The notes under the pieces: generated by a model | Told to the model about the DNA's origin: nothing | Seen by the model: only the letters and a program-made list of their open reading frames with translations | The model's database searches: none | Shown here: positions 17,561 through 25,191 of the stretch, piece after piece | Position numbering within the stretch: the first letter of the stretch is position 1 | Layout of the letters: each line of letters begins with the position of its first letter | Position numbers and translations under genes: made by a program | From: an uncultured Muribaculaceae bacterium | GTDB taxonomy: Bacteria > Bacteroidota > Bacteroidia > Bacteroidales > Muribaculaceae | Length of the DNA: 32,368 bases | Reading direction: 5' to 3' | Assembly (NCBI GenBank): GCA_910583525.1 | Contig: CAJTXL010000032.1 | Span: 1-32,368 of the forward strand

Positions 17561-18758
17561 ATTTCATCCGTTTATCCATCAGTCGGCGGACGAGTTTCCT
17601 CATGAAAGCCGGCATGCCGTAGTATAAATTGAAAATCCATTTTCTGCGTGGCGTCAGATGCTTCTTGACGACAATGTCAAACGGCTCGGTGCGGAGTGCA
17701 TCAAAGAATGCGGCCCGTTCGGGTTTTAGCCTTGTCGGGCTGTTGAGGCATCCGTTGTTTTCCAACAGCCATTCGAGAGGAGATGCCTTTTGCAGTATGG
17801 CGCCGTCAAGGCGGCTGAATAGCTCTTTTCCTTTCGGAGTATTTACCAGGACTGCCGACACGCCATCTTTTGCTTTTAGCGACGAATCATATTTTTCTAT
17901 GCCCCAAAAGTCGGCGAGAGTGATGTCGGCACAGCGTTCGGGCTTCGCCCAAAGGCAAGCATAGCACGACGGCCTAAGAGTGATGTATTTCTGAAAACCG
18001 AAGTAGTAGGGGTACTGGTAATGCAGTCCGTTTTCTGTCTTTCGCCTCGACCCACATGCGTATTCGACAGAATACGCCTGTGGGTGCAGAGCACCCACAG
18101 GCTTCGACCTGAACGCGAACGACAGCATCCGGCGGCGGTATTTCTGTTCATACCATGCGCGTGTGCGGTCGAACAGAGCCTGCGAGGGCACGCCGTGGCA
18201 CACCACCTCGACGGTAACGAGCTTCTCGTGGCCGCCTTTGAGCGTGTTGAGCAGTGCGTTGCACTGGCACGGAGTACCCGAAAATAGCGTCGGTATTCCT
18301 TTGCGCAGGTCTTCGGCAATCTGCCGGAAACACCCCGTAGTGTCACTTTGTATGTATTTCGACCTCATCAACGGCTGCAAGCCTTCGGCGTCTGTCGCAG
18401 ATGTGTGCCTGAGTTTGAGGTCGGCATCGAACGCTGCACCCCACACCTTGCCGCCGTTCGACAGCACGGCATTAGCCAGTAGCCCGAAAATACCGCCTGA
18501 CGAACCCGAATGTTTCGCCGCGGCGTCTTCGGCATAAGCGGCGATAGCCTCTGTCGGACGGTCGTTGAACGAGGCATTCATGGCCGGACACGCTTTGCGG
18601 CACAGCGAGCACGAAATGCAGGCGCTTTCATCTACCGTAGGGTAAAAGAAGCCCTCGCCGTCCGTCACGAAACTTATGCAGCCCTTTGGGCAAACATCGC
18701 CGCAGGCGCGGCAGCCGGTGCATTGGTCGTGCGGCAGCGTGGAGATGTTATTTGCCAT
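17553..18758 (-). CDS. Coenzyme F420 hydrogenase/dehydrogenase beta-subunit-like protein with 2x[4Fe-4S] ferredoxin domain
   Basis: The 401-residue product begins with two ferredoxin motifs, CTGCRACGDVCP and CISCSLCRKACP. It continues with the FrhB-like N- and C-terminal domains: SGSSGGIFGLLANAVL, LFSGTPCQCNALLNTLKGG, VEVVCHGVPS, SCYACLWAKPERCADITLADFWG. Such proteins are frequent in Bacteroidales glycan loci beside pyruvyl transferases and are presumed to be flavin/Fe-S oxidoreductases acting on a sugar, although the exact reaction is unknown to me. It overlaps the TagD-like gene by 11 bases and licD by 8. Residues about 219-236 are encoded by paired inverted repeats (18050-18102) while the protein still aligns without a gap to the sister copy at 27544-28509. 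Confidence 0.9.
   Translation of the reverse strand: MANNISTLPHDQCTGCRACGDVCPKGCISFVTDGEGFFYPTVDESACISCSLCRKACPAMNASFNDRPTEAIAAYAEDAAAKHSGSSGGIFGLLANAVLSNGGKVWGAAFDADLKLRHTSATDAEGLQPLMRSKYIQSDTTGCFRQIAEDLRKGIPTLFSGTPCQCNALLNTLKGGHEKLVTVEVVCHGVPSQALFDRTRAWYEQKYRRRMLSFAFRSKPVGALHPQAYSVEYACGSRRKTENGLHYQYPYYFGFQKYITLRPSCYACLWAKPERCADITLADFWGIEKYDSSLKAKDGVSAVLVNTPKGKELFSRLDGAILQKASPLEWLLENNGCLNSPTRLKPERAAFFDALRTEPFDIVVKKHLTPRRKWIFNLYYGMPAFMRKLVRRLMDKRMKYE
18050..18102 (-). repeat. Paired, mutually exclusive hairpins inside a coding sequence
   Basis: ACCCACATGCGTATTC (18050-18065) pairs with 18070-18085 (16 bases, one mismatch, 4-base loop). GCCTGTGGGTGC (18076-18087) also pairs perfectly with GCACCCACAGGC (18091-18102) around a 3-base loop. 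The segment 18076-18085 belongs to both stems, so only one can form at a time. Confidence 0.85.
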
Positions 18759-19164
18759 ATTTTTCTCTGAGTATAGACGAGCTTATGCCGTCGGTGTGCG
18801 GCAGATAGACTATTTCAGCTCCAACTTCGGCAAACCGGCGCTCGTATTCGTTGTAGAGGTCTGTCCCGCGCCATTCGTCTCCGTGGAACATCACATCGAA
18901 ATGCAGCGTTTTCCAGGCATCGAGTTTGTCCATAGATGTCTGCGGCACGACTTCGTCGACATAGCGGCAGGCCGCCACTATCGCGGCTCTCTGTTCGTAC
19001 GGTATCACCGGTGTCTTGTGCTTGTAGCCCTCGACGAGACTGTCGGTGCTGACACCTACTATCAAATGTTCGCACTGCTCTTTGGCCCGGCGGATGATGT
19101 TGAGGTGCCCGATGTGGAACATGTCGTACACCCCCGTGGTGTAACCGATTCTGTATTTCTTCAT
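18748..19164 (-). CDS. tagD: TagD-like cytidylyltransferase (glycerol-3-phosphate type)
   Basis: The 138-residue product has the short single-domain size of TagD/GCT enzymes, which join CTP and an alditol or choline phosphate to give a CDP-activated donor. Motifs are GVYDMFHIGHLNIIRRAKEQC with the HxGH nucleotide-binding site, VGVSTDSLVEGYK, FHGDEWRGT and ISSSILREKYG (equivalent to the RTxGISTT region). Its start overlaps the previous GT2 gene by 4 bases (ATGA). With LicD two genes later it suggests that the glycan carries a phosphodiester-linked small group such as glycerol phosphate. The exact substrate is inferred, since ethanolamine- or choline-phosphate members look similar. Confidence 0.88.
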   Translation of the reverse strand: MKKYRIGYTTGVYDMFHIGHLNIIRRAKEQCEHLIVGVSTDSLVEGYKHKTPVIPYEQRAAIVAACRYVDEVVPQTSMDKLDAWKTLHFDVMFHGDEWRGTDLYNEYERRFAEVGAEIVYLPHTDGISSSILREKYGK

Positions 19165-19982
19165 TTTCTGAAAAGTTTTTGGAATACGAAGCCGCGCACT
19201 TTGTTGGGAATTGCCACCTGCACGGCAAAGCGGCCGGCCACGTTGTAGAGATAGCGCGGAAGCCCGATGAGTTTATTCCGCAGCATATAGCGTTGAAGTT
19301 TGGCCTCGCTGCGGAAATAGCGCCAGCCGCCGCGGCGCGAATACATCTCGGCACCGACGCGGACGTTCACAAGAACATCGGGCACATTGGCGAACTTATA
19401 CCCGGCCAAGGCCATGCGAACCCACAGATAGTAGTCCTCTTCGCAGTACCAGTCGATGAAACCGCCGACAGCGACGACATCAGACTTGCGGTACATCACC
19501 GTAACAAGGTTCATTGGACAGCGAGACTTCAGGTAGGATTTTATTTCGCCATTGTCCGATGGCACGAGGCGTTCGCCTACCATGTTCGACGGGTCGCCGA
19601 CAAACTCCCGTATCTGTCCTCCGAACACCGAAACTTTTGGTTCTCGCTCCAATGCACGGAGCTGCTTCTCGAATCGGTCAGGTTCCGAAATGTCGTCGGC
19701 ATCCATAATCGCCACGAGTTCGGTAGAAGCCGCCTCAAGACCGGCCTGACGCGCCGCAGCGTGACCCCGGTTCTCGTCAAAGCGGATGATACGAAGCGGC
19801 GCTTCGTCTTGAAGCATAGCAAGCGTGGTTTCAAGCGTGTCGGGTATCGGCCCGTCGACAACGACAATGATTTCGGTCGGCTTCACCGTCTGCGCCGTAT
19901 AGACACTGCGCACCGCCGTGGCGAAATCTGCGGCGTTGTCGCCCCGGTAGACACACATCGCCACTGAAAATTTTTGAAACAT
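19161..19982 (-). CDS. Glycosyltransferase family 2
   Basis: The 273-residue product is an inverting GT-A glycosyltransferase expected to add one sugar to the lipid-linked repeat unit at the cytoplasmic face. Motifs are FSVAMCVYRGDNAADFATAVRSV at the N-terminus, EIIVVVDGP, RFDENRGHAAARQAGL, the metal-binding IMDADDIS, and GGFIDWYCEEDYYLWVRMAL with the EEDY acceptor-side acidic pair. It resembles AmsE-like transferases. The stop overlaps the start of the TagD-like gene. Confidence 0.9.
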   Translation of the reverse strand: MFQKFSVAMCVYRGDNAADFATAVRSVYTAQTVKPTEIIVVVDGPIPDTLETTLAMLQDEAPLRIIRFDENRGHAAARQAGLEAASTELVAIMDADDISEPDRFEKQLRALEREPKVSVFGGQIREFVGDPSNMVGERLVPSDNGEIKSYLKSRCPMNLVTVMYRKSDVVAVGGFIDWYCEEDYYLWVRMALAGYKFANVPDVLVNVRVGAEMYSRRGGWRYFRSEAKLQRYMLRNKLIGLPRYLYNVAGRFAVQVAIPNKVRGFVFQKLFRK

Positions 19983-19987
19983 CTATT

Positions 19988-20878
19988 TTAATTTTGTCTG
20001 CACTCCCGTGCGCATTGCTCTTGCAGGAGAATGCAGTATATGTTGAAGAGTAATTTATTCGAGCGTGCCAATGGCTTCAGGATGTTACGCAACGGATAGA
20101 GCATGGCTATTATAGGTTTGACCGCAGGATGATAAACGATATTTAGAGTGCACGGCGCTTTTCTGAACCCGAGTACAGAAACAAGAAAATCCTGATATGC
20201 GGTCTGATGACGTATATTGCGCTCTCCGTCGATGATATATGCAAAGTTCTTTTCGTTGAGATAATACCGGCATATTTCGTAGACCAGCGCCGCGTTTACT
20301 TCGTTTTTGAAATATGCAGGGTCGAGTTTTAGCGATGACAGGAACACTACGTTTTCTCTATATGGCGTGTGGGCATATCCGACAATATTACCACTTTTCT
20401 TGTCGCGGCACAGCCAAAGGTCTGATTTGTCGTTTATGAGTTGTTTCAATCCGCAAATGAACGTATCTTTGGGTGATGGCGTCGGCAGATATACTTTTGG
20501 GTAATCGGCTATGCTGTTGAGGTATGCTTGATAAATGCCTTCGGCTTCCATGTCAATGTCATCTACAGATGCCATGAAGATGTCGTTTCGTTGCAAGCCT
20601 CGACGGACACGGTAACGTTGTTTTGCCGTAAGCATATCGATGTCTATCGGTTCGGTTCTTACGCAATGCCACCATCCAATATCGCGTATTTGCTTATCAT
20701 GCAACGATTTACCCCCCCCTATTTTGTCGCAAAAGATATGGCTGTCAGATGTATATCGGGCAAGCATTGCCCGTTGCGTTTTGACTTCGTTTAGTACCGT
20801 CTGCCTATCAAGCGGACAATCTTCATGCGGAAGCGTGGTCGAAATCAGCGTGCCCAAATATTTTCTGAAATGTTCCAT
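19988..20878 (-). CDS. GNAT/FemAB-like protein of unknown role, with an in-frame G8 tract
   Basis: I do not recognise a named family with certainty. The 296-residue product is soluble. Its middle part (WLCRDKKSGNIVGYAHTPY, then VFLSSLKLDPAYF and ALVYEICRYYLNEKNFAYIIDGERN) has the strand-helix pattern of an acetyltransferase fold like those in FemAB or GNAT proteins, in which a second half binds an acyl-CoA or aminoacyl group. Placed between two GT2 genes, it may add an acyl or amino-acyl group to a sugar of the glycan. Codons 54-56 (GGG GGG GGT) form an eight-G run at 20712-20719, a possible slippage site. The IGGGKS created by it is not a P-loop. Confidence 0.6.
   Translation of the reverse strand: MEHFRKYLGTLISTTLPHEDCPLDRQTVLNEVKTQRAMLARYTSDSHIFCDKIGGGKSLHDKQIRDIGWWHCVRTEPIDIDMLTAKQRYRVRRGLQRNDIFMASVDDIDMEAEGIYQAYLNSIADYPKVYLPTPSPKDTFICGLKQLINDKSDLWLCRDKKSGNIVGYAHTPYRENVVFLSSLKLDPAYFKNEVNAALVYEICRYYLNEKNFAYIIDGERNIRHQTAYQDFLVSVLGFRKAPCTLNIVYHPAVKPIIAMLYPLRNILKPLARSNKLLFNIYCILLQEQCARECRQN
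20712..20719 (-). repeat. Homopolymer G8 tract in a coding sequence (in frame)
   Basis: Eight consecutive C on the plus strand are eight G in the gene, about 165 bases after the ATG. At the present length the frame is open. A gain or loss of one base would truncate the protein early. Confidence 0.75.
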
Positions 20879-20880
20879 CG

Positions 20881-21693
20881 TTATCTGCTTTGGAAAAAGC
20901 CTTTAAGGGCATTGGTGTATGCGCCCCATGCGCTTATGTCTTTTTTGTAGAAATGTTGATGTGTCAATATCCATCGATGAATATAGAGCAAGCCGATGAA
21001 CGGACCCATCGAGCGGCGTGACGACCATCCAAAGTTCTGCATATGCGTCGGTGTGTAGCCTTTGAACCACTGGCTTTCGCCTGGTTTTACTGTGGCAATT
21101 ATCTTTGGCACATACATCATTTTCAATCTGCGGCGGCGTATGTCGAGCATGAATTTGTTTTCTTCTCCACCGCCGTTGCCCGTGCCGGATCCCATCTTTT
21201 CATCAAAGGATATCCCGTATCTCATCAGTTGAGTTTTCTTAAAACTCAACTGAAGAGACGAAGTCTTTAAAATTTGTACAAATTTTAAAGACTTCGTCTC
21301 TTCAGGATATTCCTTCCGAAGACGTAGGTCCTTGCGGTCGAGTGCGAACGCTATCAGAGCCGCGTTTTGGTGTTCGGCGAAAGCATCCAATATCGTATCC
21401 TCGTAGCCGTCGGCCATCCACTCGTCGTCATCGCAGATAAGGCAGATAGCATCGTCGGGGGCATTTGCAATTGCCATGTTGCGGCTGCGCGACAAACCAC
21501 GTTCTGTGGTCGAAATGAACTTGCAATGCCGTTTCTGTCCGAATTTGTTGATGAAGTCGAACTCTTCGGTCTCGTCGCGGTCGCATTGGTTTACGACAAC
21601 GCAATCCGATTGGACATTGCTTTTTTCGAGGATTGAATGGTCGTGCTGGTGCATGCACGATATTAAAAGGACTAAATGCTGATTGTCTGACAT
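20881..21693 (-). CDS. Glycosyltransferase family 2 with embedded palindromes
   Basis: The 270-residue product is a GT2-type transferase. It has QSDCVVVNQCDRDE, STTERGLSRSRNMAIANA, the metal-binding LICDDDEWM, and MGSGTGNGGGEENKFMLD with the EEN acidic pair before a hydrophobic C-terminus. It probably adds one sugar to the repeat unit. Residues about 130-156 (from PEETKSLKF to LSFKKTQLMR) are encoded by two adjoining palindromes, one of them a perfect 56-base palindrome. The protein sequence there still fits the place where family members have an S-x-Q-I/L-x-F-K strand, so the gene is likely functional. It ends 2 bases before the next gene starts. Confidence 0.88.
   Translation of the reverse strand: MSDNQHLVLLISCMHQHDHSILEKSNVQSDCVVVNQCDRDETEEFDFINKFGQKRHCKFISTTERGLSRSRNMAIANAPDDAICLICDDDEWMADGYEDTILDAFAEHQNAALIAFALDRKDLRLRKEYPEETKSLKFVQILKTSSLQLSFKKTQLMRYGISFDEKMGSGTGNGGGEENKFMLDIRRRRLKMMYVPKIIATVKPGESQWFKGYTPTHMQNFGWSSRRSMGPFIGLLYIHRWILTHQHFYKKDISAWGAYTNALKGFFQSR
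21225..21253 (-). repeat. Hairpin with perfect 13-base arms in the GT2 gene
   Basis: TCAGTTGAGTTTT (21225-21237) pairs exactly with AAAACTCAACTGA (21241-21253) around CTT. It overlaps the larger palindrome by 4 bases. Confidence 0.9.
21250..21305 (-). repeat. Perfect 56-base palindrome inside the GT2 gene
   Basis: The 28 bases at 21250-21277 (beginning CTGAAGAGACG) are the exact reverse complement of 21278-21305, with no spacer and no mismatch. The centre AAATTTGTACAAATTT resembles the arms of the ATPase-cassette palindromes (AAATTTGTGC). The reading frame passes through it open. Confidence 0.95.
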
Positions 21694-21702
21694 ATGATAG
21701 GA

Positions 21703-22666
21703 TTATGCCGGTAATAGTCGTGAAACGAAATTTGTAGCCGGTTCGCGTAGGCGCCGGAATGCCATTGCGATTACGAAGCTTGCAGCCACCGACACGAACA
21801 GGAATGCTCCGAGCGGCAGATAACGGCTCGCTACCTCAAGGACTTTAAAATGGACGAGGTATAAGTCGAAACTGATGGCCGTCAGCACTACGGGAAGTTT
21901 CCATTCGACCCTGCGAGCCGAGAGTATAGCCACCATCGCAATTATCAATGCGTAGTCGAAGCCCACATGTATCATCCCTGTAAGCGGATGTGATGTAAGC
22001 AGCACGGTCGCAGCGCATGTGGCGACGGCCGACACGCATGTAATTGCGGTGAAAAACATAATGCCTCGCTGTCGGTAGTATGATGCGATGACACCAAGAG
22101 CGAACATCGGCACTGAGTGGTCGCGGATAGAGTCGTTGGCAATACTCCAAAGCGTATATGCCATACATCCTGCATAAAGCAGCCAAACTGCCGCTGTTGC
22201 ATTGCGGCGTCGGCAAATAAGGGTCATAAGATAGAATGCGACATAAAGAGGTATGAGCACGCGTACATACCACATAACAGGGTCGGCAAAGTCCAACAGC
22301 AAATCGTAAAATATTGTATTATAGCCAATTAGAATGGGGGGGGGCAATTAATTGGCTGATTGGTAGCCATATGGCCGTAACCAATAGTACAGGCACATAT
22401 ACCTTGGCAAAACGTCTTGATATAAACGAGGCGAGAGTGAGATGCGAACGTTTCTCGCTTTCCATCAAACCGAAGCCCGACAGAAAGAAGAAAACGGCAA
22501 CGCCGATATACCCGTTTTGCGTAGCCGTGGCGTAGGCAAGCCAATGGGTAGAGCCGTAAGAGCCGAGCGTCACGGTTGCCATGTGGGCGGTGAGCACAAA
22601 TAAGGCCGCGATGAGTTTTATGGCGTCACATGTAGTGCGAGAAAGATATATGAGGTGGTCTTTCAT
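21703..22666 (-). pseudogene. Membrane acyltransferase (acyltransferase 3 family), split by a frameshift at a poly-C tract
   Basis: Two frames together make one protein of about 320 residues. The N-terminal part (ATG at 22666) reads CDAIKLIAALFVLTAHM, GYIGVAVFFFLSGFGLM and SFISRRFAKVYVPVLLV, typical of acyltransferase-3 membrane enzymes that O-acetylate surface sugars. The C-terminal part (to 21703) has further membrane spans and FDLYLVHFKVLEV. The break lies at nine C (22336-22344). With nine, the first frame ends SQLIAPPHSNWL. With eight it would read through as SQLIAPPPILIGYNT into the second frame. The gene is therefore OFF here, most likely reversibly. Its start overlaps the upstream gene's stop (ATGA), so it belongs to the operon. 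Confidence 0.85.
22336..22344 (-). repeat. Homopolymer C9 tract at the acyltransferase frameshift
   Basis: Nine G on the plus strand are nine C in the gene. The two halves of the acyltransferase are in register only when one C is removed (or two added). This is the longest single-base run I found in the window. Confidence 0.9.
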
Positions 22667-23955
22667 TCGGTCAGTCCTTTGTCAATCGTAGAGGCCAGTA
22701 TTTCACGGAATTTTTCTGCATTGCGCTCAAGATTATGCGACAAAGCCGCCTTTTTGGCGTTGCCGAGCACTTCGAGGCGCTGCTTGTTGTCGGGGTCAAG
22801 AATTTGCATAAGAACACCGCGCAGCTTTTCGGGCGTGTCGGCATGCCATGCGGCGTCGGTCTCTATTACATACTGCGAGCAGGCGAGGTTTGACGGAGCA
22901 TATACCACGAAATCGGTGCCAGAGCATATTGAATCGGCTATTTTGGTAGAGAATGCGTAGCGAAGCTCGCGCACGAGCACAGGGTCGTTTTTCTCGACAT
23001 GGAATATGATGTCGGAGCGCCGGATTATATTGATGACTTCGTCGTACGGCACGCTGCCGTGGTATCGCACGCCGGGTGCTGCGTTGAGCAAATCGCGGTC
23101 GGTCTCTTTGGCATTACCGTATACGTCGATATACAGCTCGGGCGAAATGCCCTGTAGCACAGCGCCCACTTCGGCAAGAGCTTCGGGGCGACGTATGCCA
23201 AGGTTGCCGAGGTAGGATATCCTCGGCGGTTCTGCAAGCGAATCTTTGGGGCGAAACTCCAATGCCGACGAATTATAGATAAACGACGATTGGTGTGGCA
23301 TATATTTCTGATAATCACGCTCAAGTTTGCTGTTTACATAGACACAATACACTGCTGCCGCCAATGTCCGCCTGAAAGCACGACGGTAACCCGATTTGAA
23401 GAGCGGAAATGCCAAGAGGTCGCTCCAATGGTGATTCAAGAAATTGTGGTCGAAGAATAGGTAACCTTCGGTATTGTAGATTACGAGCGGTATGTGCCGC
23501 TTAAATGCGATGCTTCGAGCGAGGTCGAGCATAAAGGCAGAGTCGCCGCTCTGTAGCACAACGACTTCGGGCGCGAAATCGTCGAGCCATTGTTTGAGTT
23601 TGGCCCCACGCCAACGGCCAAGACGCCATGCGGCGTTGCGCAACAGCATCATTAGAGCCGTCTTACGGCTACGTCCACCGCCATAACGTTGTGCAGCGGT
23701 GTCGGCTGACGGCTTGACGGAACGCCCTGTCACAGCACTCTCGCCACGAAAGACTGCTCGCACGACTTCTGCGTCGGTCACCTGCCAGTAATTGTCGCAC
23801 ACGTCGAAATCGGGGTCAATGCACATTATTGCAAACTGCGCCAGGCGGTTTTTAGGCCAACCGGCAAACATGCTGCCGAGAGCGCGCCCGTTGGAGTTGC
23901 TGTGCGAGAAGCTGTTGTTCGACAGCACGAGAGTGCGCGGATAGTATTTTGTCAT
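22663..23955 (-). CDS. Glycosyltransferase, GT4-like
   Basis: The product has 430 residues from the ATG at 23955. A TTG two codons upstream is less likely. The fold looks like GT-B: an N-terminal half with LVLSNNSFSHSNSNGRALGSMF and VVVLQSGDSAFMLDLARSI, and a C-terminal half with RISYLGNLGIRRPEALAEVG, YIDVYGNAKE, VRYHGSVPYDEV and FSTKIADSICSGTDFVVYA in the place of the GT4 donor-binding site. The usual E-x7-E is not obvious, so family assignment is by overall pattern. It lies 2 bases after the stop of the preceding GT4 gene and overlaps the acyltransferase by 4. It probably adds a sugar to the repeat unit. Confidence 0.8.
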   Translation of the reverse strand: MTKYYPRTLVLSNNSFSHSNSNGRALGSMFAGWPKNRLAQFAIMCIDPDFDVCDNYWQVTDAEVVRAVFRGESAVTGRSVKPSADTAAQRYGGGRSRKTALMMLLRNAAWRLGRWRGAKLKQWLDDFAPEVVVLQSGDSAFMLDLARSIAFKRHIPLVIYNTEGYLFFDHNFLNHHWSDLLAFPLFKSGYRRAFRRTLAAAVYCVYVNSKLERDYQKYMPHQSSFIYNSSALEFRPKDSLAEPPRISYLGNLGIRRPEALAEVGAVLQGISPELYIDVYGNAKETDRDLLNAAPGVRYHGSVPYDEVINIIRRSDIIFHVEKNDPVLVRELRYAFSTKIADSICSGTDFVVYAPSNLACSQYVIETDAAWHADTPEKLRGVLMQILDPDNKQRLEVLGNAKKAALSHNLERNAEKFREILASTIDKGLTE

Positions 23956-23957
23956 AA

Positions 23958-25184
23958 TCAATTATCGAAAAGACTTTGATATATGGCCATATACTTGTCG
24001 GCCATCATCTCTTTGGAGTAACGAAGCCGAGCTTGGTCGGAAACGTTTTTTCGGTCGATAGCAGACGAAAGCATATCGTTGGTAGCCACGGCAAGAGCAT
24101 CAATTTCACTGTATTCTACGAACCGTGTGCACCAGGGCATCGCTATGCTTTCGGGGCCACCGGCCTTGAAGCCAACCACAGGCGTGCCACAGCAGAGGCT
24201 TTCGGCAACAATCATCGAGAATGTCTCGCGTTTGGAGGCTATGACCGTTAAATCGGCGGCAGTGTATAGCTCGGCGAGTTCACGTTGCGAGCCTGCGCGC
24301 CCCCTTAGCAACATGTTGTCGGGCAGATTGCCGGTAACGTAACTATATGAGGCTACGATTACAAAATTGACATCGGGCATGCGTCGCGCAAGCTCCACTA
24401 TTGTATCTCCGCCTTTAAACGTTCCGGGCGCATCGCTGAACGATGCCGTAACATGCAAAACCGTCTTGCGACCGTTCTGCGGCCATTTTTTTAAAGCCTC
24501 TGCCGACAGCGGTGTCGGCTTGAAGACATCCGTATCAAGCCCGTTCTCGACCACTTCGCAAGGGTATCCAGCCACTATCGGCGATAGTGAAGCCCGTTCT
24601 TTTACCCATTGCGATACAGCGGTAAACACAAGTTTGTCGGGTTTGAAAGATTGTATAGCTCTTTTCATTTTGCACCATGCGGCATGCGCCCTATCGAAGA
24701 ACAACGCCCCGGTAGCCTGTCTTGGGTAAGGACAGCTAATGCAGCCATCGGCTTGAGCGAATTTAAGGCAATCGAGCGCATGTCCGCAATTACCGGTATA
24801 GAAGAATTCACCATGGTGAGTCATCACGGTAGGTATGTCGGCCTTGGCAAGAAAATGCAGCAGCCGGTATATGTTCACGCAGTATCCGTTTATGCAGTGC
24901 AGATGCACCACATCGGGCTTCTCGTGCCGAATGACGCTTTCGAGACGGCGTGTCGACAGCAGATTGCCGCCATACATCAACATCCCGGCGCGGTTTGCGA
25001 GCTTATGCACGGCAGCTTCGGCCTCGGTGCAGAACTTGTGCACATCCGACTGAAACGGCGCTTCTTTACGACCATAGCATATAATACTTCGATGCCCAAT
25101 TTCTCGTAAGTGTGCATCGACATCAGCCACGATTTTGCCCGTACTGCCTTGTCCGAAGACAACGTTGACTTGCAGGATCGTCAT
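23958..25184 (-). CDS. Glycosyltransferase family 4
   Basis: I chose the ATG at 25184 (408 residues, MTILQVNVVFGQGSTGKIV), since the Rossmann strand and glycine-rich loop start there. The frame opens further upstream but that would overlap the polymerase gene. Motifs are VVHLHCINGYCVNI, MTHHGEFFYTGNCGHALDC with a Cys cluster ending GCISCPYP that is common in Bacteroidales GT4 enzymes and may bind a metal, and VIASKRETFSMIVAESLCCGTPVVGF with the E-x7-E donor-binding pair. It is a retaining GT-B enzyme expected to extend the lipid-linked glycan in the cytoplasm. The acceptor and donor are unknown. Confidence 0.92.
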   Translation of the reverse strand: MTILQVNVVFGQGSTGKIVADVDAHLREIGHRSIICYGRKEAPFQSDVHKFCTEAEAAVHKLANRAGMLMYGGNLLSTRRLESVIRHEKPDVVHLHCINGYCVNIYRLLHFLAKADIPTVMTHHGEFFYTGNCGHALDCLKFAQADGCISCPYPRQATGALFFDRAHAAWCKMKRAIQSFKPDKLVFTAVSQWVKERASLSPIVAGYPCEVVENGLDTDVFKPTPLSAEALKKWPQNGRKTVLHVTASFSDAPGTFKGGDTIVELARRMPDVNFVIVASYSYVTGNLPDNMLLRGRAGSQRELAELYTAADLTVIASKRETFSMIVAESLCCGTPVVGFKAGGPESIAMPWCTRFVEYSEIDALAVATNDMLSSAIDRKNVSDQARLRYSKEMMADKYMAIYQSLFDN

Positions 25185-25191
25185 TGTTTTT

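Noticed and set aside
19179..19967. 262-codon plus-strand ORF opposite the GT2 gene
   Set aside because: It mirrors a clear GT2 frame and contains no recognisable motif.
20715..20728. P-loop (GGGKS) in the GNAT/FemAB-like protein
   Set aside because: The glycines come from the G8 tract, the rest of a P-loop NTPase (Walker B, sensor) is absent and the protein looks like an acyltransferase fold.
24575..24591. 8-base-arm inverted repeats such as CACTATCG-g-CGATAGTG and the one near 19791 (ACGAAGCG-g-CGCTTCGT)
   Set aside because: A few inverted repeats with 8-base arms are expected by chance in 32 kb, and they lie in ordinary coding sequence.
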